DNA from: Paludibacteraceae bacterium
Lineage (GTDB): Bacteria > Bacteroidota > Bacteroidia > Bacteroidales > Paludibacteraceae
Reading direction: 5' to 3'
Assembly: GCA_017471175.1 (NCBI GenBank)
Contig: JAFUVS010000014.1
Location: forward strand, 124,001 to 188,000
Length of the DNA stretch: 64,000 nt
In this document: positions 43,736 to 52,660 of the stretch, one piece after another
Numbering within the stretch: the stretch's first letter is position 1
How the letters are laid out: every line of letters begins with the position of its first letter
Made by a program: the position numbers and the translations under genes
Notes under the pieces: generated by a model
What the model was told of the DNA's origin: nothing
Seen by the model: only the letters and a program-made list of their open reading frames with translations
Database searches by the model: none

Positions 43736-44911
43736 ATGAAACGTTTTTTTCGATTTTTGTTTTTGTTAGCAGTATGTGCAGCCGTCGGTGGCGGCAGTGC
43801 ATACTACGTGGTAGGGAAGATGCAAGCCGAACAGGCAACGGCATCTTCTCCTATGATTTTTAATACGGCATCGGCTTCACAGGGTACAGCCTACCGTTCT
43901 TCTTCTGCATCATTTGTGCCGGATGCGGATTTCACGACCATTGCAGAAGCCTCCGTGAATGCAGTGGTACACGTTAAGACGCTGTACACCACGCAGATGC
44001 GGACGTATGCCGACCCGCTGTTCGAGTTCTTTTTCGGTCCTGCCATACCCCAATCACGGCAGCAGGCGCAGATGGCATCGGGTTCAGGTGTGATTATTTC
44101 GCCGGACGGGTATATCGTCACGAATAATCACGTGATAGACAGGGCGCAGCGCATCCTGGTCGTGCTGAACGACAAGCGCGAATACGAAGCGCAGTTGGTG
44201 GGAACGGATCCGAATACGGATATTGCGTTGCTCAAGGTGGAGGCGGAAAATCTGCCCACCATCGACTTTGGCAACTCGGACGATTTGAAGATAGGGGAAT
44301 GGGTGTTGGCGATAGGCAATCCGTTCAACTTGAATTCGACGGTAACGGCGGGTATTGTATCGGCTAAGGCGCGCGACATCAACATCATCAATTCGGATAT
44401 GCGCATTGAGTCGTTTATCCAGACGGATGCTGCGGTCAATCCGGGTAATTCGGGCGGCGCATTGGTCAATACGCGCGGCGAGTTGGTGGGTATCAATACG
44501 GCTATTGCTTCGCAGACGGGTTCGTATGCCGGTTATGCGTTTGCCGTTCCGAGTGCGATTGTGCAAAAGGTGGTGGCGGATATTCGCCAATACGGGCATG
44601 TTCAGCGGGCTATGTTAGGTGTGCAGACAATGGATATAACACCCGACCTTCAGCAACAAGCAGGCTTGACTACGCTTCAAGGTGCTTACGTGGCAAATGT
44701 GGTGAAAGGTTCGGCTGCGCAGAAAGCGGGTTTGCGTCAAGGAGATGTAGTCGTGGAGATAGACGGCACCAAGATACAGTCAGCGAACGACTTACGCGTG
44801 GCTATCGGCAAGACGCGTCCGGGCGACAAGATTGCGGTAGTGGTATTGCGTGGTGGCGAAAGAATGACGCTGCAGGTAGAGTTGGTGGCTACGCCACGCT
44901 ATGTTTCATAG
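43736..44911 (+). CDS. HtrA/DegP-type periplasmic serine protease with one PDZ domain
   Basis: A 391-residue envelope quality-control protease. The start at 43736 (MKRFFRFLFLLAVCAAVGGGSAYYVVG) gives an N-terminal signal or anchor helix. The trypsin-like domain has a complete triad: His132 (TNNHVID), Asp162 (NTDIALLKV) and Ser239 (NPGNSGGALVN). One PDZ domain follows (GVQTMDITPDL to the end, with GSAAQKAGLRQGDVVVEIDG). DegP and DegQ usually have two PDZ domains, so this is closer to the DegS-like or Bacteroidota single-PDZ form. A perfect sigma-54 promoter precedes it, implying control by an RpoN activator. The 3' end overlaps the convergent rpe gene by 23 bases. Confidence 0.92.
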   Translation: MKRFFRFLFLLAVCAAVGGGSAYYVVGKMQAEQATASSPMIFNTASASQGTAYRSSSASFVPDADFTTIAEASVNAVVHVKTLYTTQMRTYADPLFEFFFGPAIPQSRQQAQMASGSGVIISPDGYIVTNNHVIDRAQRILVVLNDKREYEAQLVGTDPNTDIALLKVEAENLPTIDFGNSDDLKIGEWVLAIGNPFNLNSTVTAGIVSAKARDINIINSDMRIESFIQTDAAVNPGNSGGALVNTRGELVGINTAIASQTGSYAGYAFAVPSAIVQKVVADIRQYGHVQRAMLGVQTMDITPDLQQQAGLTTLQGAYVANVVKGSAAQKAGLRQGDVVVEIDGTKIQSANDLRVAIGKTRPGDKIAVVVLRGGERMTLQVELVATPRYVS

Positions 44912-45542
44912 CGGCAACAGCAGCAGCCGGGTCGTCGGAATGGAAGACGGCACTGCCTGCTACGAGTATATCAGCACCGGCGGCAAATATGTCGCCGGCG
45001 TTTTTTTGGTTGACGCCGCCGTCCACCTCAATGAGGGTAGAGAGATTGCGGCGGGTGATTTCGGAGCGGACATAACGAATTTTATCGAGCGTTTCGGGGA
45101 TGAATTTCTGTCCGCCGAATCCTGCAAAGACAGACATCAGCAGCACCATATCCACTTGGTCAAGATAAGGGTCAAGGCGGTGAACATCAATGTCGGGATT
45201 GATAGTGAGGCAGGTTCGGACGTTCTTATTGCGTATGAGCGAGAGGATGGGCATCGGGTCTTCTACCGCCTCCAGATGGAAGCCTACGCTATAAGCACCG
45301 GCATCGCAGAAACGCTCCACGTACTTCTCGGGGTGAACGATCATCAAATGAACATCAAGCGGTTTTTCGGCGTACTTGCAGAGGGTCTCCATAATGGGGA
45401 ATCCGAACGATATATTGGGAACAAAGGTACCGTCCATTACGTCCACGTGGAAGAGGTCGGCTTCGCTGAGGTTGATACGTTCGATTTCTTGTCGGAGTTC
45501 GCCGAAATCGGCACTAAGGATAGAAGGTGCAATAGCGCGCAT
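44889..45542 (-). CDS. rpe: Ribulose-phosphate 3-epimerase
   Basis: A 217-residue TIM-barrel enzyme that interconverts ribulose 5-phosphate and xylulose 5-phosphate in the pentose phosphate pathway. Signature stretches are APSILSADFGELRQEIERI, HVDVMDGTFVPNISFG (metal and catalytic Asp), VHLMIVHPEKYVERF, VLLMSVFAGFGGQKFIPETLDKI and EVDGGVNQKNAGDIFAAGADILVAGSAVF (phosphate-binding loop). Length is normal. It is the last gene of the minus-strand series efp-galK-tig-mpl-deaminase-S41 protease-rpe and overlaps the convergent HtrA gene by 23 bases. Confidence 0.96.
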   Translation of the reverse strand: MRAIAPSILSADFGELRQEIERINLSEADLFHVDVMDGTFVPNISFGFPIMETLCKYAEKPLDVHLMIVHPEKYVERFCDAGAYSVGFHLEAVEDPMPILSLIRNKNVRTCLTINPDIDVHRLDPYLDQVDMVLLMSVFAGFGGQKFIPETLDKIRYVRSEITRRNLSTLIEVDGGVNQKNAGDIFAAGADILVAGSAVFHSDDPAAAVAAMKHSVA

Positions 45543-45592
45543 AGTAAGAGATTACAATTTAACAGGTTGGTTTGTGAGGATTATCCGTATAA

Positions 45593-47215
45593 TTATTTTC
45601 CTTCTGTGAGGTAGCGTACGGCGCGTTTGGTAATTTCGTCATCTCGTTCGAAGAGCGGGAAGAAGCCTTCGTCACCGAGCATATTACGCACGATATAGGC
45701 ATTGACGAGTCGCTGAATCAGCGGACGGGATATATTGATGTCCTTTTCAACGGGTTCGACCCCTTTCTTTTTGCAGAAAGCGATGAACTCGGGCAGCCAA
45801 TCGGCTTTGATGAGGTGTTGCTCAAGGGACTGCCACGTCTTGTATTTGGTAAGTTCCTTGCGGTGTTGATCTACGTAGTGGTAAGCGAACTGATAGGTAT
45901 AGGCGCGGTTAGCCACTTGGTTGAAATACTTGGTATAGAGGGTAGTATCGCGTCCGACAAAGATGTCGGGCATAATGCCTCCGCCGCCGTGGACGATACG
46001 TCCTTGTTTGGTATAGTACTTGGTAGTGTCGGTAAAGTGAATACTATCTTCCGAGAACAACTCGCCGTGGTTGAAGCGTTCAAGCAGTTCCATCTGGTAG
46101 TCTTCCTGATCGCCGCGTTGGTAGGGTTTTTGTATGCACCTGCCGGACGGGATGTAGTAGCGTGCTACGGTAAGGCGGAGTGCGCTGCCGTCGGAGAAGG
46201 GTATCTGCTGTTGTACCAATCCCTTGCCGAAGGAGCGGCGACCGATGATGGTGGCACGGTCGTTGTCTTGCATAGCACCCGCAAAGATTTCGCTTGCCGA
46301 TGCCGAGAAATTGTCAATGAGGACGACTATTTTTTCTTTTTTGAATCGCCCCGAACCATTGGCGCGTGATTCCATACGCGGGTAGGCTCTGCCTTCGGAA
46401 TAGACGATAAGGTCTCCGTCTTGTAGGAACTCGTTCGCCATACTGATGGCTTCCTGCATAAAGCCGCCTGAGTTTTCTCGCAGGTCGATGATATAGGATT
46501 CTGCGCCTTGCGAACGGAGGTAGGACAGGGCAGAGAGGAACTCGGTGTAGGTCTTCTCACCGAATTTATTGACGCGCACGAAACCTATCTTCCGGTTGGA
46601 ATGTTCAGGTTGGATAATGAACTTGGCATCCACGGAATAAGTAGGTATGTCTCCACGTGTGATGGTGAAATGAAGCGTCTCGTCGGTGCCGGAACGGCGG
46701 ATACCGAGCTTGACTTGTGTTCCCTTTTCGCCTCGCAATGTGTGCATTACCTTTTCGTTGTTGATTTTTTTGCCGACAAAGACGGAGTCATCCACTTCCA
46801 CTATTTTGTCGCCCGCTAACACGCCTATTCCTTCGCTCGGTCCGCCGGACACGACACTGACTATATTGACCGTATCGTTTTCGATATGGAACTGCACGCC
46901 GATGCCGGAGAAACTGGCGGCTAATTCGGAGTTGACCATTTCGAGGTCTTCCTTAGGAATATAAGCGGAGTGCGGGTCGAGTTTCTGCACCACTTCGGTC
47001 ATCACTTCTTCTGTAAGCGAGTCAATGTCAATGGGTTCGACATAGCCTTTTTGCAGCAGAAGGAGGAGTTGGTCGAGTTTGTTGGGTTCGAGGAATACTT
47101 GTCCGTTGTTAATAATCATTTTTTGTGCTTGTGCGCGGTTGGAAACGGCGTTTCCGATGAAGAATCCGAGGACAAGCATTAGGACAACGATAGAGGAATA
47201 GATGTACTTTTTCAT
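45593..47215 (-). CDS. S41 family carboxy-terminal processing protease
   Basis: A 540-residue periplasmic or membrane-anchored protease. The N-terminus MKKYIYSSIVVLMLVLGFFIGNAV is a signal anchor. A PDZ domain (IGVQFHIENDTVNIVSVVSGGPSEGIGVLAGDKIVEVDD, about 95-180) precedes the S41 core. There, NFSASASEIFAGAMQDN holds the catalytic Ser and GRRSFGKGLVQQQ the catalytic Lys of the Ser-Lys dyad; the DLRENSGGFMQEAI stretch is also typical. Such enzymes trim the C-termini of envelope proteins. It lies 65 bases behind the dCMP deaminase gene and 50 ahead of rpe. Confidence 0.93.
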   Translation of the reverse strand: MKKYIYSSIVVLMLVLGFFIGNAVSNRAQAQKMIINNGQVFLEPNKLDQLLLLLQKGYVEPIDIDSLTEEVMTEVVQKLDPHSAYIPKEDLEMVNSELAASFSGIGVQFHIENDTVNIVSVVSGGPSEGIGVLAGDKIVEVDDSVFVGKKINNEKVMHTLRGEKGTQVKLGIRRSGTDETLHFTITRGDIPTYSVDAKFIIQPEHSNRKIGFVRVNKFGEKTYTEFLSALSYLRSQGAESYIIDLRENSGGFMQEAISMANEFLQDGDLIVYSEGRAYPRMESRANGSGRFKKEKIVVLIDNFSASASEIFAGAMQDNDRATIIGRRSFGKGLVQQQIPFSDGSALRLTVARYYIPSGRCIQKPYQRGDQEDYQMELLERFNHGELFSEDSIHFTDTTKYYTKQGRIVHGGGGIMPDIFVGRDTTLYTKYFNQVANRAYTYQFAYHYVDQHRKELTKYKTWQSLEQHLIKADWLPEFIAFCKKKGVEPVEKDINISRPLIQRLVNAYIVRNMLGDEGFFPLFERDDEITKRAVRYLTEGK

Positions 47216-47280
47216 TGGGTTACATACGAATTAAATCGGCTTACCTAACCATGGATACAAAATGCGTGCCAATCGGGCGT

Positions 47281-47706
47281 TTACTGCGGCGGCATATAGT
47301 CCACCTGTATGCCGGCTTTCTGAAGCAGTTCGACACCGTCCATCAGTCGGTATTTTTCGCCATAGACGACACGTTGGATGCCCGATTGGATGATGAGTTT
47401 AGCACATTCCATACAGGGTGAGGCTGTTACGTAGAGTGTGGCACCGTTGCTGGAGTTGTTGGAGCGTGCCACCTTGGTAATCGCATTGGCTTCGGCGTGG
47501 AGGACATAAGGGAAACTGACGTTGTCGGGGTCTTCGCAGTTGTTCTCAAACCCGGAGGGTGTGCCGTTGTAGCCGTCGGAGATGATCATATTGTCGCTCA
47601 CAAGCAGTGCACCTACTTGTCGTCTTTTGCAGTAGGAGTTTTCCGACCATGTGCGTGCCATCTTCATATAGAGGTGGTCGCGTTGGAGTTGTTTTTCAGG
47701 GGACAT
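47281..47706 (-). CDS. dCMP deaminase (ComEB-like)
   Basis: A 141-residue zinc deaminase that converts dCMP to dUMP for thymidylate synthesis. The zinc motif is complete: HAEANAI (His ligand and proton-transferring Glu) and PCMECAKLI (two Cys ligands). The surrounding GALLVSDNMIISDGYNGTPSGFENNCED is characteristic of dCMP/deoxycytidylate deaminases rather than cytidine or tRNA deaminases. It lies 29 bases after mpl on the minus strand. Confidence 0.93.
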   Translation of the reverse strand: MSPEKQLQRDHLYMKMARTWSENSYCKRRQVGALLVSDNMIISDGYNGTPSGFENNCEDPDNVSFPYVLHAEANAITKVARSNNSSNGATLYVTASPCMECAKLIIQSGIQRVVYGEKYRLMDGVELLQKAGIQVDYMPPQ

Positions 47707-47735
47707 AAGAAGTGAATGTGGGTTAGTGCGTGTTG

Positions 47736-49055
47736 TTACTGCGAGTTGGCGATGGTTTGCGCCAGCTCTTTGACGTTGATGCCGTCAAAGGTGCCGCTGG
47801 ACATCATCAACAGGGCGGTATTACGGTAGTCTTTGTGCAGGAGGTCATCGTGCAATTGTCGGCTGTCGGTATAAACGAACAGGTCGTCTCGTCCGAAGGC
47901 TTTTTTAACATCCTCCACCGTAATGGGGGCGAGGTGCTTATGCTCGATGACGTGTTGGTTGAAATAGACGATGGCTTCATCGGCTTGGTTCATCGTATCC
48001 TTGTACTGCGGCAGGAAGTCGGCAGTAAGGGACGAGAACGTGTGCAGTTCCATACAGGCAATCAGACGGCGTTCGGGGTGGTGTTCGCGCACGGCATTGA
48101 TAGTGGCTTGAAGTTTGGAAGGCGAGTGTGCGAAGTCCTTGTAGGCAACAAACGCATCGGTTTCCGCTATTTTTTCGAGTCGATTACCTGCTCCGGTAAA
48201 GGATGCGATGGTGCGGTAGAAGGTGTCGGGGGCTATTCCTATCTGTTGGCAAGCGAGGCAGGCTGCTTGGAGGTTCTGCATATTATGCTTGCCGAAGACT
48301 TGCATCGGGACATCCCCTTGGTAACTGTCGTAAGGCAGGCATTGGATGCGCTCTTCGTTTTCTCGGGCGAGTTGAACCAACGTTCGGTCTTGTCCGAAAT
48401 AGATGAGTGTTTGGTCGATGGTATGCGTGAACCGGCGGAATGTGTCCACGTAACTGTCCCAAGTGGGGAAGACGTTGATATGGTCCCAAGCGATGCCTGT
48501 GAGGATGGCAATATGGGGCTTGTACCAAAGGAATTTAGACCGGAGGTCAAGGGGAGAAGTCAGGTACTCATCGCCTTCGAAGACGGCATACTTGGCACTT
48601 TCAGAGAGATGCACCATACGCTCGAATCCCTGAATCTGTGCGCCGACCATATAGTCCGCCTCGATACCGAGTTGCTTCAACACGTACAGGATCATCGCTG
48701 TAGTAGTGGTCTTGCCGTGCGAGCCGGCGATGACGATGCGTGTTTTGTTTTTGGTCTGCTCGTAGAGATACTGCGGGAACGAGTAGATGGGTATGCCTAA
48801 CTCTTTGGCACGCAGCAGTTCGGGGTTATCTTCGCGAGCATGCATACCGAGAATGACGGCATCCAGGTCGCTTGTGATACGTTCGGGATGCCACCCCATC
48901 TGTTCGGGCAGCAGACCCGCTTCGCGCAGGTGGGAAAGAGCAGGGTCGAATATCTCATAATCCGACCCTGTTACCTGATAGTTCTTTCGGGCGGCGAGTT
49001 CCATAGCCAGATTATGCATGGCCGCGCCTCCGATAGCAATAAAATGCACGCGCAT
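47736..49055 (-). CDS. mpl: UDP-N-acetylmuramate:L-alanyl-gamma-D-glutamyl-meso-diaminopimelate ligase
   Basis: A 439-residue Mur-ligase family enzyme that attaches recycled tripeptide to UDP-MurNAc in cell-wall recycling. The N-terminus MRVHFIAIGGAAMHNLAMELAARKNYQVTGSDYEIFDP is the Rossmann domain of MurC/Mpl. The ATP loop AGSHGKTTTTAMILYVL, EGDEYLTSPLDLRSKFLWYKP, GIAWDHINVFPT and the C-terminal region with KDFAHSPSKLQATINAVRE complete it. The EYLTS/HINVFPT wording separates Mpl from MurC. It lies 20 bases behind tig and 29 ahead of the deaminase gene. Presence of Mpl implies meso-diaminopimelate peptidoglycan. Confidence 0.93.
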   Translation of the reverse strand: MRVHFIAIGGAAMHNLAMELAARKNYQVTGSDYEIFDPALSHLREAGLLPEQMGWHPERITSDLDAVILGMHAREDNPELLRAKELGIPIYSFPQYLYEQTKNKTRIVIAGSHGKTTTTAMILYVLKQLGIEADYMVGAQIQGFERMVHLSESAKYAVFEGDEYLTSPLDLRSKFLWYKPHIAILTGIAWDHINVFPTWDSYVDTFRRFTHTIDQTLIYFGQDRTLVQLARENEERIQCLPYDSYQGDVPMQVFGKHNMQNLQAACLACQQIGIAPDTFYRTIASFTGAGNRLEKIAETDAFVAYKDFAHSPSKLQATINAVREHHPERRLIACMELHTFSSLTADFLPQYKDTMNQADEAIVYFNQHVIEHKHLAPITVEDVKKAFGRDDLFVYTDSRQLHDDLLHKDYRNTALLMMSSGTFDGINVKELAQTIANSQ

Positions 49056-49075
49056 TCAGCAAATGTATTTACGAG

Positions 49076-50410
49076 TTATGCAAAGAGTTTATTGAAGTCT
49101 TCCTGTGAGACTTCTTTTTCCTCCACTTTCATAATTTTCTTTTCCGCCTCGAAGATTTTTTCTTCGGCTACGCGCTCCACGATGCCGCGCAGTTGGTCGT
49201 CTTTCTTGAGCATTTCTTGTGCGAAGTTGTCGAGGTATTGTTCTTCCACGTGCATCAGACCGTATTGCATAAACTGCATCTTCGCCACTTTCTTGGCGTA
49301 TGCATCCACGTCTTCTTTCTCGACCTTGATGTCAAGCTGTTTGAGCAGTTGGTCTTTAACGAGTTGCCACTTGAGTTCGGTGAGCATCTGCGGGAAGTTC
49401 TTATCCAGTTCTTCGTCTGTCATCTTTTCGTTGTTCACTTTCACCCAGCGGCGCAGGAAGTCTTCGGGCAGTTCGACCTTCTCTACTTTTTTCATCAGAG
49501 CCTCTTTGACATCGAGTCCGAACTTATAGTCGCTGTCCTGATCCATATTGCTTTGTATTTCTTCGCGCACGTGCTGGCGGAAGTCGGCTTCGTCTTTGAT
49601 GTTGTTCTCACCATATATCTTCGCGAACAGTTCGCCGTCAATAGCAGCGGCTTGGTGACGGGAGATGGTGTCGATGGTGAAGGTGAAGTCCGTAGTGAGT
49701 TGTTTGACGGCTTCTTTGTCGATACCGAGCAGGGATGCCACTTCGGTTTCGCTCTCAAAGGCTTTCATCGGGTTGAAGGTAACGGCATCGCCTTTTTTGC
49801 GTCCGACGAATTGCTTCTTGACTTCTTCGTCCTTGATGTATCGGGGATAGATAACGGCGTTTTCTTTGGTGATACCGTCTTCTTTGTTTTCTTTGATCGA
49901 GCCGCGAAGGATGTCGTTGTCCTGTACTTCTTCTACGTCTTGGTAGGTACCGTAGCGGTCGGCGTAGTTATTGACCTGGTTGTTGACCATCTCGTCGGTG
50001 ACTTTCACGCGGTAGTAGGTAACCTTGTTCTTGGCGGTCATCTTGGTGTCCAACTCGGGCGCAAGAGCGATGTCGAAGACGAAGGTGAAGGTGGTGTCGA
50101 ACTCCAGATCCACTTTCTGATTCTGCTCTTCGTTGGGCAGAGGTTCGCCGAGAACTTGAAGTTTCTGCTCGTCGATATATTTCTGCAGAGCCGTACCCAA
50201 CTCCTTGTTGATTACGTCGGCGAGGACGTTCTTGCCGTACATCTTACGGATGAGGGTCTTGGGTACGTTACCGGCGCGGAAACCGGGTATTTGTGCTTTT
50301 TGACGTAGTTGACGGATTTCTTTTTCTACCTGTTCTTGGTAGTCTTCAGGTTGCATCACAAGTGTGATTTGTGCTTGGAGGTTTTGCACCTCTGACATTG
50401 TAATTTGCAT
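49076..50410 (-). CDS. tig: Trigger factor
   Basis: A 444-residue ribosome-associated chaperone. The N-terminal ribosome-binding domain has RQKAQIPGFRAGNVPKTLIRKMYGKNVLADVINKELG (the GFRxGxxP signature, about residues 40-50). A central domain and a long helical C-terminal domain rich in Lys/Glu follow, as in other Bacteroidota trigger factors. I prefer the ATG at 50410 over an in-frame ATG at 50398 because the MQIT... start aligns with homologous N-termini. It follows galK after 82 bases that contain a 12-bp palindrome and a small hairpin. Confidence 0.93.
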   Translation of the reverse strand: MQITMSEVQNLQAQITLVMQPEDYQEQVEKEIRQLRQKAQIPGFRAGNVPKTLIRKMYGKNVLADVINKELGTALQKYIDEQKLQVLGEPLPNEEQNQKVDLEFDTTFTFVFDIALAPELDTKMTAKNKVTYYRVKVTDEMVNNQVNNYADRYGTYQDVEEVQDNDILRGSIKENKEDGITKENAVIYPRYIKDEEVKKQFVGRKKGDAVTFNPMKAFESETEVASLLGIDKEAVKQLTTDFTFTIDTISRHQAAAIDGELFAKIYGENNIKDEADFRQHVREEIQSNMDQDSDYKFGLDVKEALMKKVEKVELPEDFLRRWVKVNNEKMTDEELDKNFPQMLTELKWQLVKDQLLKQLDIKVEKEDVDAYAKKVAKMQFMQYGLMHVEEQYLDNFAQEMLKKDDQLRGIVERVAEEKIFEAEKKIMKVEEKEVSQEDFNKLFA

Positions 50411-50492
50411 TGTTCTTATCTTCTTTTAAGTTATTATTCTTAATTAGGTATATGCGCCATCGGTAATTTTTTATCGATAGTGCACTATAGGT

Positions 50493-51599
50493 CTATTCTA
50501 TTCGCCGTGCGCCATCGCCTGTACGGGCTATGTAGAATTCGGCTTGCAGTCCCGTTTCGCGTTGATAAACTTCGCTGACGGTTTGTCGGAAGGTGTCAAT
50601 GGCTTCGTTCTTGACGAGCGAAACGGTACATCCTCCGAAGCCGCCGCCGGTCATACGGCTGCCGATTACGCCATCGATTTGCCAAGCCGTTTGTGCTAAC
50701 GTATCAAGTTCTCTACCTGTTACTTCATAGTCATCGCGAAGCGAGATATGGCTTTGGTTCATCAGTTGTCCGAATGTGGTGAGGTCATTGCTTTTGAGTG
50801 CGTTCACCGCCTCGCGGGTTCGCTGAATCTCCGTCACCACGTGCCTTGCTCTACGAAGGATAACGGGGTCGGTAATCGCCGATTGGAGCGACTGAAATTC
50901 CGATGGGGTAAGGTCTGCTAATCTACCGATAGGTTTACAGCGACTAATCTGCCGAACCGCCTCTTGACACTCGCTGACACGTTGGTTGTACGTACCGGCA
51001 TCCAGTTTATGCGGGCTGTGGCTGTTGGTCAGCACGATGGATACGTTCTCTAAACGCAGCGGTACGTAGTCGAATTGGAGCGTATCGCAGTTGAGGAAGA
51101 TGGCGTTATCGGGTTTGCCTTGTGCCGAGACAAACTGATCCATTATGCCGCAATGCACGCCCGCAAAAGTATGTTCGGCTTTTTGTGCGACAAGGGCGAG
51201 TTGGGTTCTGTCCAATCCTAAGTTCAATATGTCGTTGAAAGCGTATGCGGTAACGACTTCAATGGAAGCGGATGAAGACAAGCCTGCGCCGAGCGGCACG
51301 TTTCCTTCATACATCAGGTCGTAGCCTGATGGCAGTTCGACTTGTTCGACCAACTGCGCGATACAGCCTAACGGATAGTTGACCCAGCAATGGTCGGGTA
51401 GCGGGCTAAAGGGTCCCATAGCGGGGAGTTCCACCGTCTGCGGCATATTCGTTGAGCGGAAACGCAGGATTCGTTCGCTGTTGGGAACGATGGTCAGACG
51501 CGTACCGAAGTCTAATGCACAAGGAAAGACGAACCCACCGTTGTAGTCGGTGTGTTCGCCTATGAGATTGACTCTGCCGGGAGCAAAATAGACGGGCAT
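50493..51599 (-). CDS. galK: Galactokinase
   Basis: A 368-residue GHMP kinase converting galactose to galactose 1-phosphate (Leloir pathway). The N-terminus starts MPVYFAPGRVNLIGEHTDYNGGFVFPCALDFG, containing the galactokinase signature (residues 7-18). Further on come PLGAGLSSSASIEV (ATP loop), GVHCGIMDQFVSAQG (catalytic Asp) and RMTGGGFGGCTVSLV near the C-terminus. Typical galactokinases have about 20 more residues before the signature. The only longer in-frame start would overlap efp deeply, so the ATG at 51599 is chosen. It follows efp by 25 bases and is probably co-transcribed with it. No other gal genes are in the window. Confidence 0.92.
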   Translation of the reverse strand: MPVYFAPGRVNLIGEHTDYNGGFVFPCALDFGTRLTIVPNSERILRFRSTNMPQTVELPAMGPFSPLPDHCWVNYPLGCIAQLVEQVELPSGYDLMYEGNVPLGAGLSSSASIEVVTAYAFNDILNLGLDRTQLALVAQKAEHTFAGVHCGIMDQFVSAQGKPDNAIFLNCDTLQFDYVPLRLENVSIVLTNSHSPHKLDAGTYNQRVSECQEAVRQISRCKPIGRLADLTPSEFQSLQSAITDPVILRRARHVVTEIQRTREAVNALKSNDLTTFGQLMNQSHISLRDDYEVTGRELDTLAQTAWQIDGVIGSRMTGGGFGGCTVSLVKNEAIDTFRQTVSEVYQRETGLQAEFYIARTGDGARRIE

Positions 51600-51624
51600 T
51601 AGCGCACTCTTTCGCGGGAACAGA

Positions 51625-52188
51625 TTAGCGTACTCTTTCGCAGTAACTGCCGTCACGTGTGTCCACGCGTACGATTTCGCCTTCGTTGATAAAGAGAGGA
51701 ACGCGAATCTCTGCGCCCGTTTCGAGTTTAGCGGGTTTGAGGGTGTTGGTAGCCGTATCGCCTTTGAGTCCTGGTTCGGTATAAGCGACAGCCAGTTCAA
51801 CCTTGGTGGGCAGTTCGGCGAAGAGAATCGTGTCGGTCGAAGCGTCGGACACTACATCGCAAACCATACCTTCTTTGAGGAAGTCCACGCCGGTGATGAG
51901 GTCGTGTGCAATGGGGACTTGCTCGTAGGTCTCTTGGTTCATAAAGATATAGTCCTGTCCGTCGGCATAGAGGTATTGATAGGGACGGCGTTCTACGCGC
52001 ACGTCTTCCAGTTTTTCACCGATATTGAAGCGGCGTTCCAATACTCGTCCGTCCACTACGTCTTTGAATTTGACGCGCATAATAGTGTTGCCCTTGCCGG
52101 GTTTAACGTGCAGAAATTCGATAACGAAATACAGACGGCCGTCCATACGAATGCATACGCCGTTCTTAATGTCTTGTGAGTTAATCAT
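51625..52188 (-). CDS. efp: Translation elongation factor P
   Basis: A 187-residue EF-P that relieves ribosome stalling at polyproline stretches. The KOW domain holds the loop HVKPGKGN with Lys32 at the tip, the residue modified in many bacteria, followed by TIMRVKFKDVVDGRVLERRF. Middle and C-terminal OB domains include the EF-P signature IRVPLFINEGEIVRVDTRDGSYCERVR. No EpmA/EpmB-type modification genes are nearby. The promoter at 52258-52288 supports a monocistronic or efp-galK transcript. Confidence 0.97.
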   Translation of the reverse strand: MINSQDIKNGVCIRMDGRLYFVIEFLHVKPGKGNTIMRVKFKDVVDGRVLERRFNIGEKLEDVRVERRPYQYLYADGQDYIFMNQETYEQVPIAHDLITGVDFLKEGMVCDVVSDASTDTILFAELPTKVELAVAYTEPGLKGDTATNTLKPAKLETGAEIRVPLFINEGEIVRVDTRDGSYCERVR

Positions 52189-52257
52189 AAAAAAATCAGG
52201 TTATTATAGTTAATCGTAAAAAAAGTAATCCATCAAGGCTTCGTACAAAAAAGCGCG

Positions 52258-52288
52258 CAAAAGTACTATTTTCTTTTCATACATCCAA
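52258..52288 (-). promoter_or_regulatory. Promoter of efp
   Basis: On the minus strand TACTTTTG (52265-52258) and TTG (52288-52286), 20-base spacing, about 70 bases before the efp ATG. Confidence 0.7.
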
Positions 52289-52493
52289 TAGTTACCCTTC
52301 GATTTCTTTCTTTTTGGTGTTGTTTGCCGTAAGAAATGCTGTTTGTCGGGGCATCTATCTTTCACTTTGCAGCCATTGCAAGAGCGATACAGGGGCATTC
52401 TTGCGGACTATCTAAGGGGAGGAGAAACAGCTGATTTTTCGCGAAAATGTCATTTTTGTAATTGGTTGCAAATTAACCTTTTACAGCATCAAA

Positions 52494-52549
52494 ACAGCGG
52501 AATCACATAATAATCACCTAATAACCACCTAATAATCACCTAATCTAAT
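52494..52549 (-). repeat. 11-bp tandem repeat element, copy 2
   Basis: Four 11-base units on the plus strand (AATCACATAAT, AATCACCTAAT, AACCACCTAAT, AATCACCTAAT; 52501-52544) plus a partial unit to 52549. They are preceded by ACAGCGG (52494-52500), the reverse complement of the CCGCTGT that follows copy 1. AACCACCTAAT is the exact complement of the first unit of copy 1. The complement of CCTCCTTTCCCCC lies on the far side at about 52584-52598. The element lies in the 670-base gap between efp and valS, which holds no convincing gene. Confidence 0.75.
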
Positions 52550-52660
52550 CCCGATAAACATATAGTAATCATATAGTTTAGTAAGGGGGAAAGGAGGGGT
52601 TAAACTATGCCTTAATTTTTCAGTTAAGGTATGCTGAAGCGTCTAATTGCTGAAAGATGA

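Noticed and set aside
50459-50488. Hairpin (50459-50478) and 12-bp palindrome ATAGTGCACTAT (50477-50488) between galK and tig
   Set aside because: They overlap each other, have no U run in the minus direction, and no promoter follows. I could not decide between a weak terminator, an operator and chance, so it is not listed as a feature.
51600-51800. N-terminal extension of galK to 51800
   Set aside because: The extra 67 residues are the out-of-frame reading of efp codons; the galactokinase signature starts right after the ATG at 51599.
52210-52398. 62-residue minus-strand frame with four Cys (MPLYRSCNGCKVKDRC...)
   Set aside because: It overlaps the efp promoter, has no recognisable family, and its 3' half is AT-rich leader sequence. 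A small zinc-ribbon protein is conceivable but unsupported.
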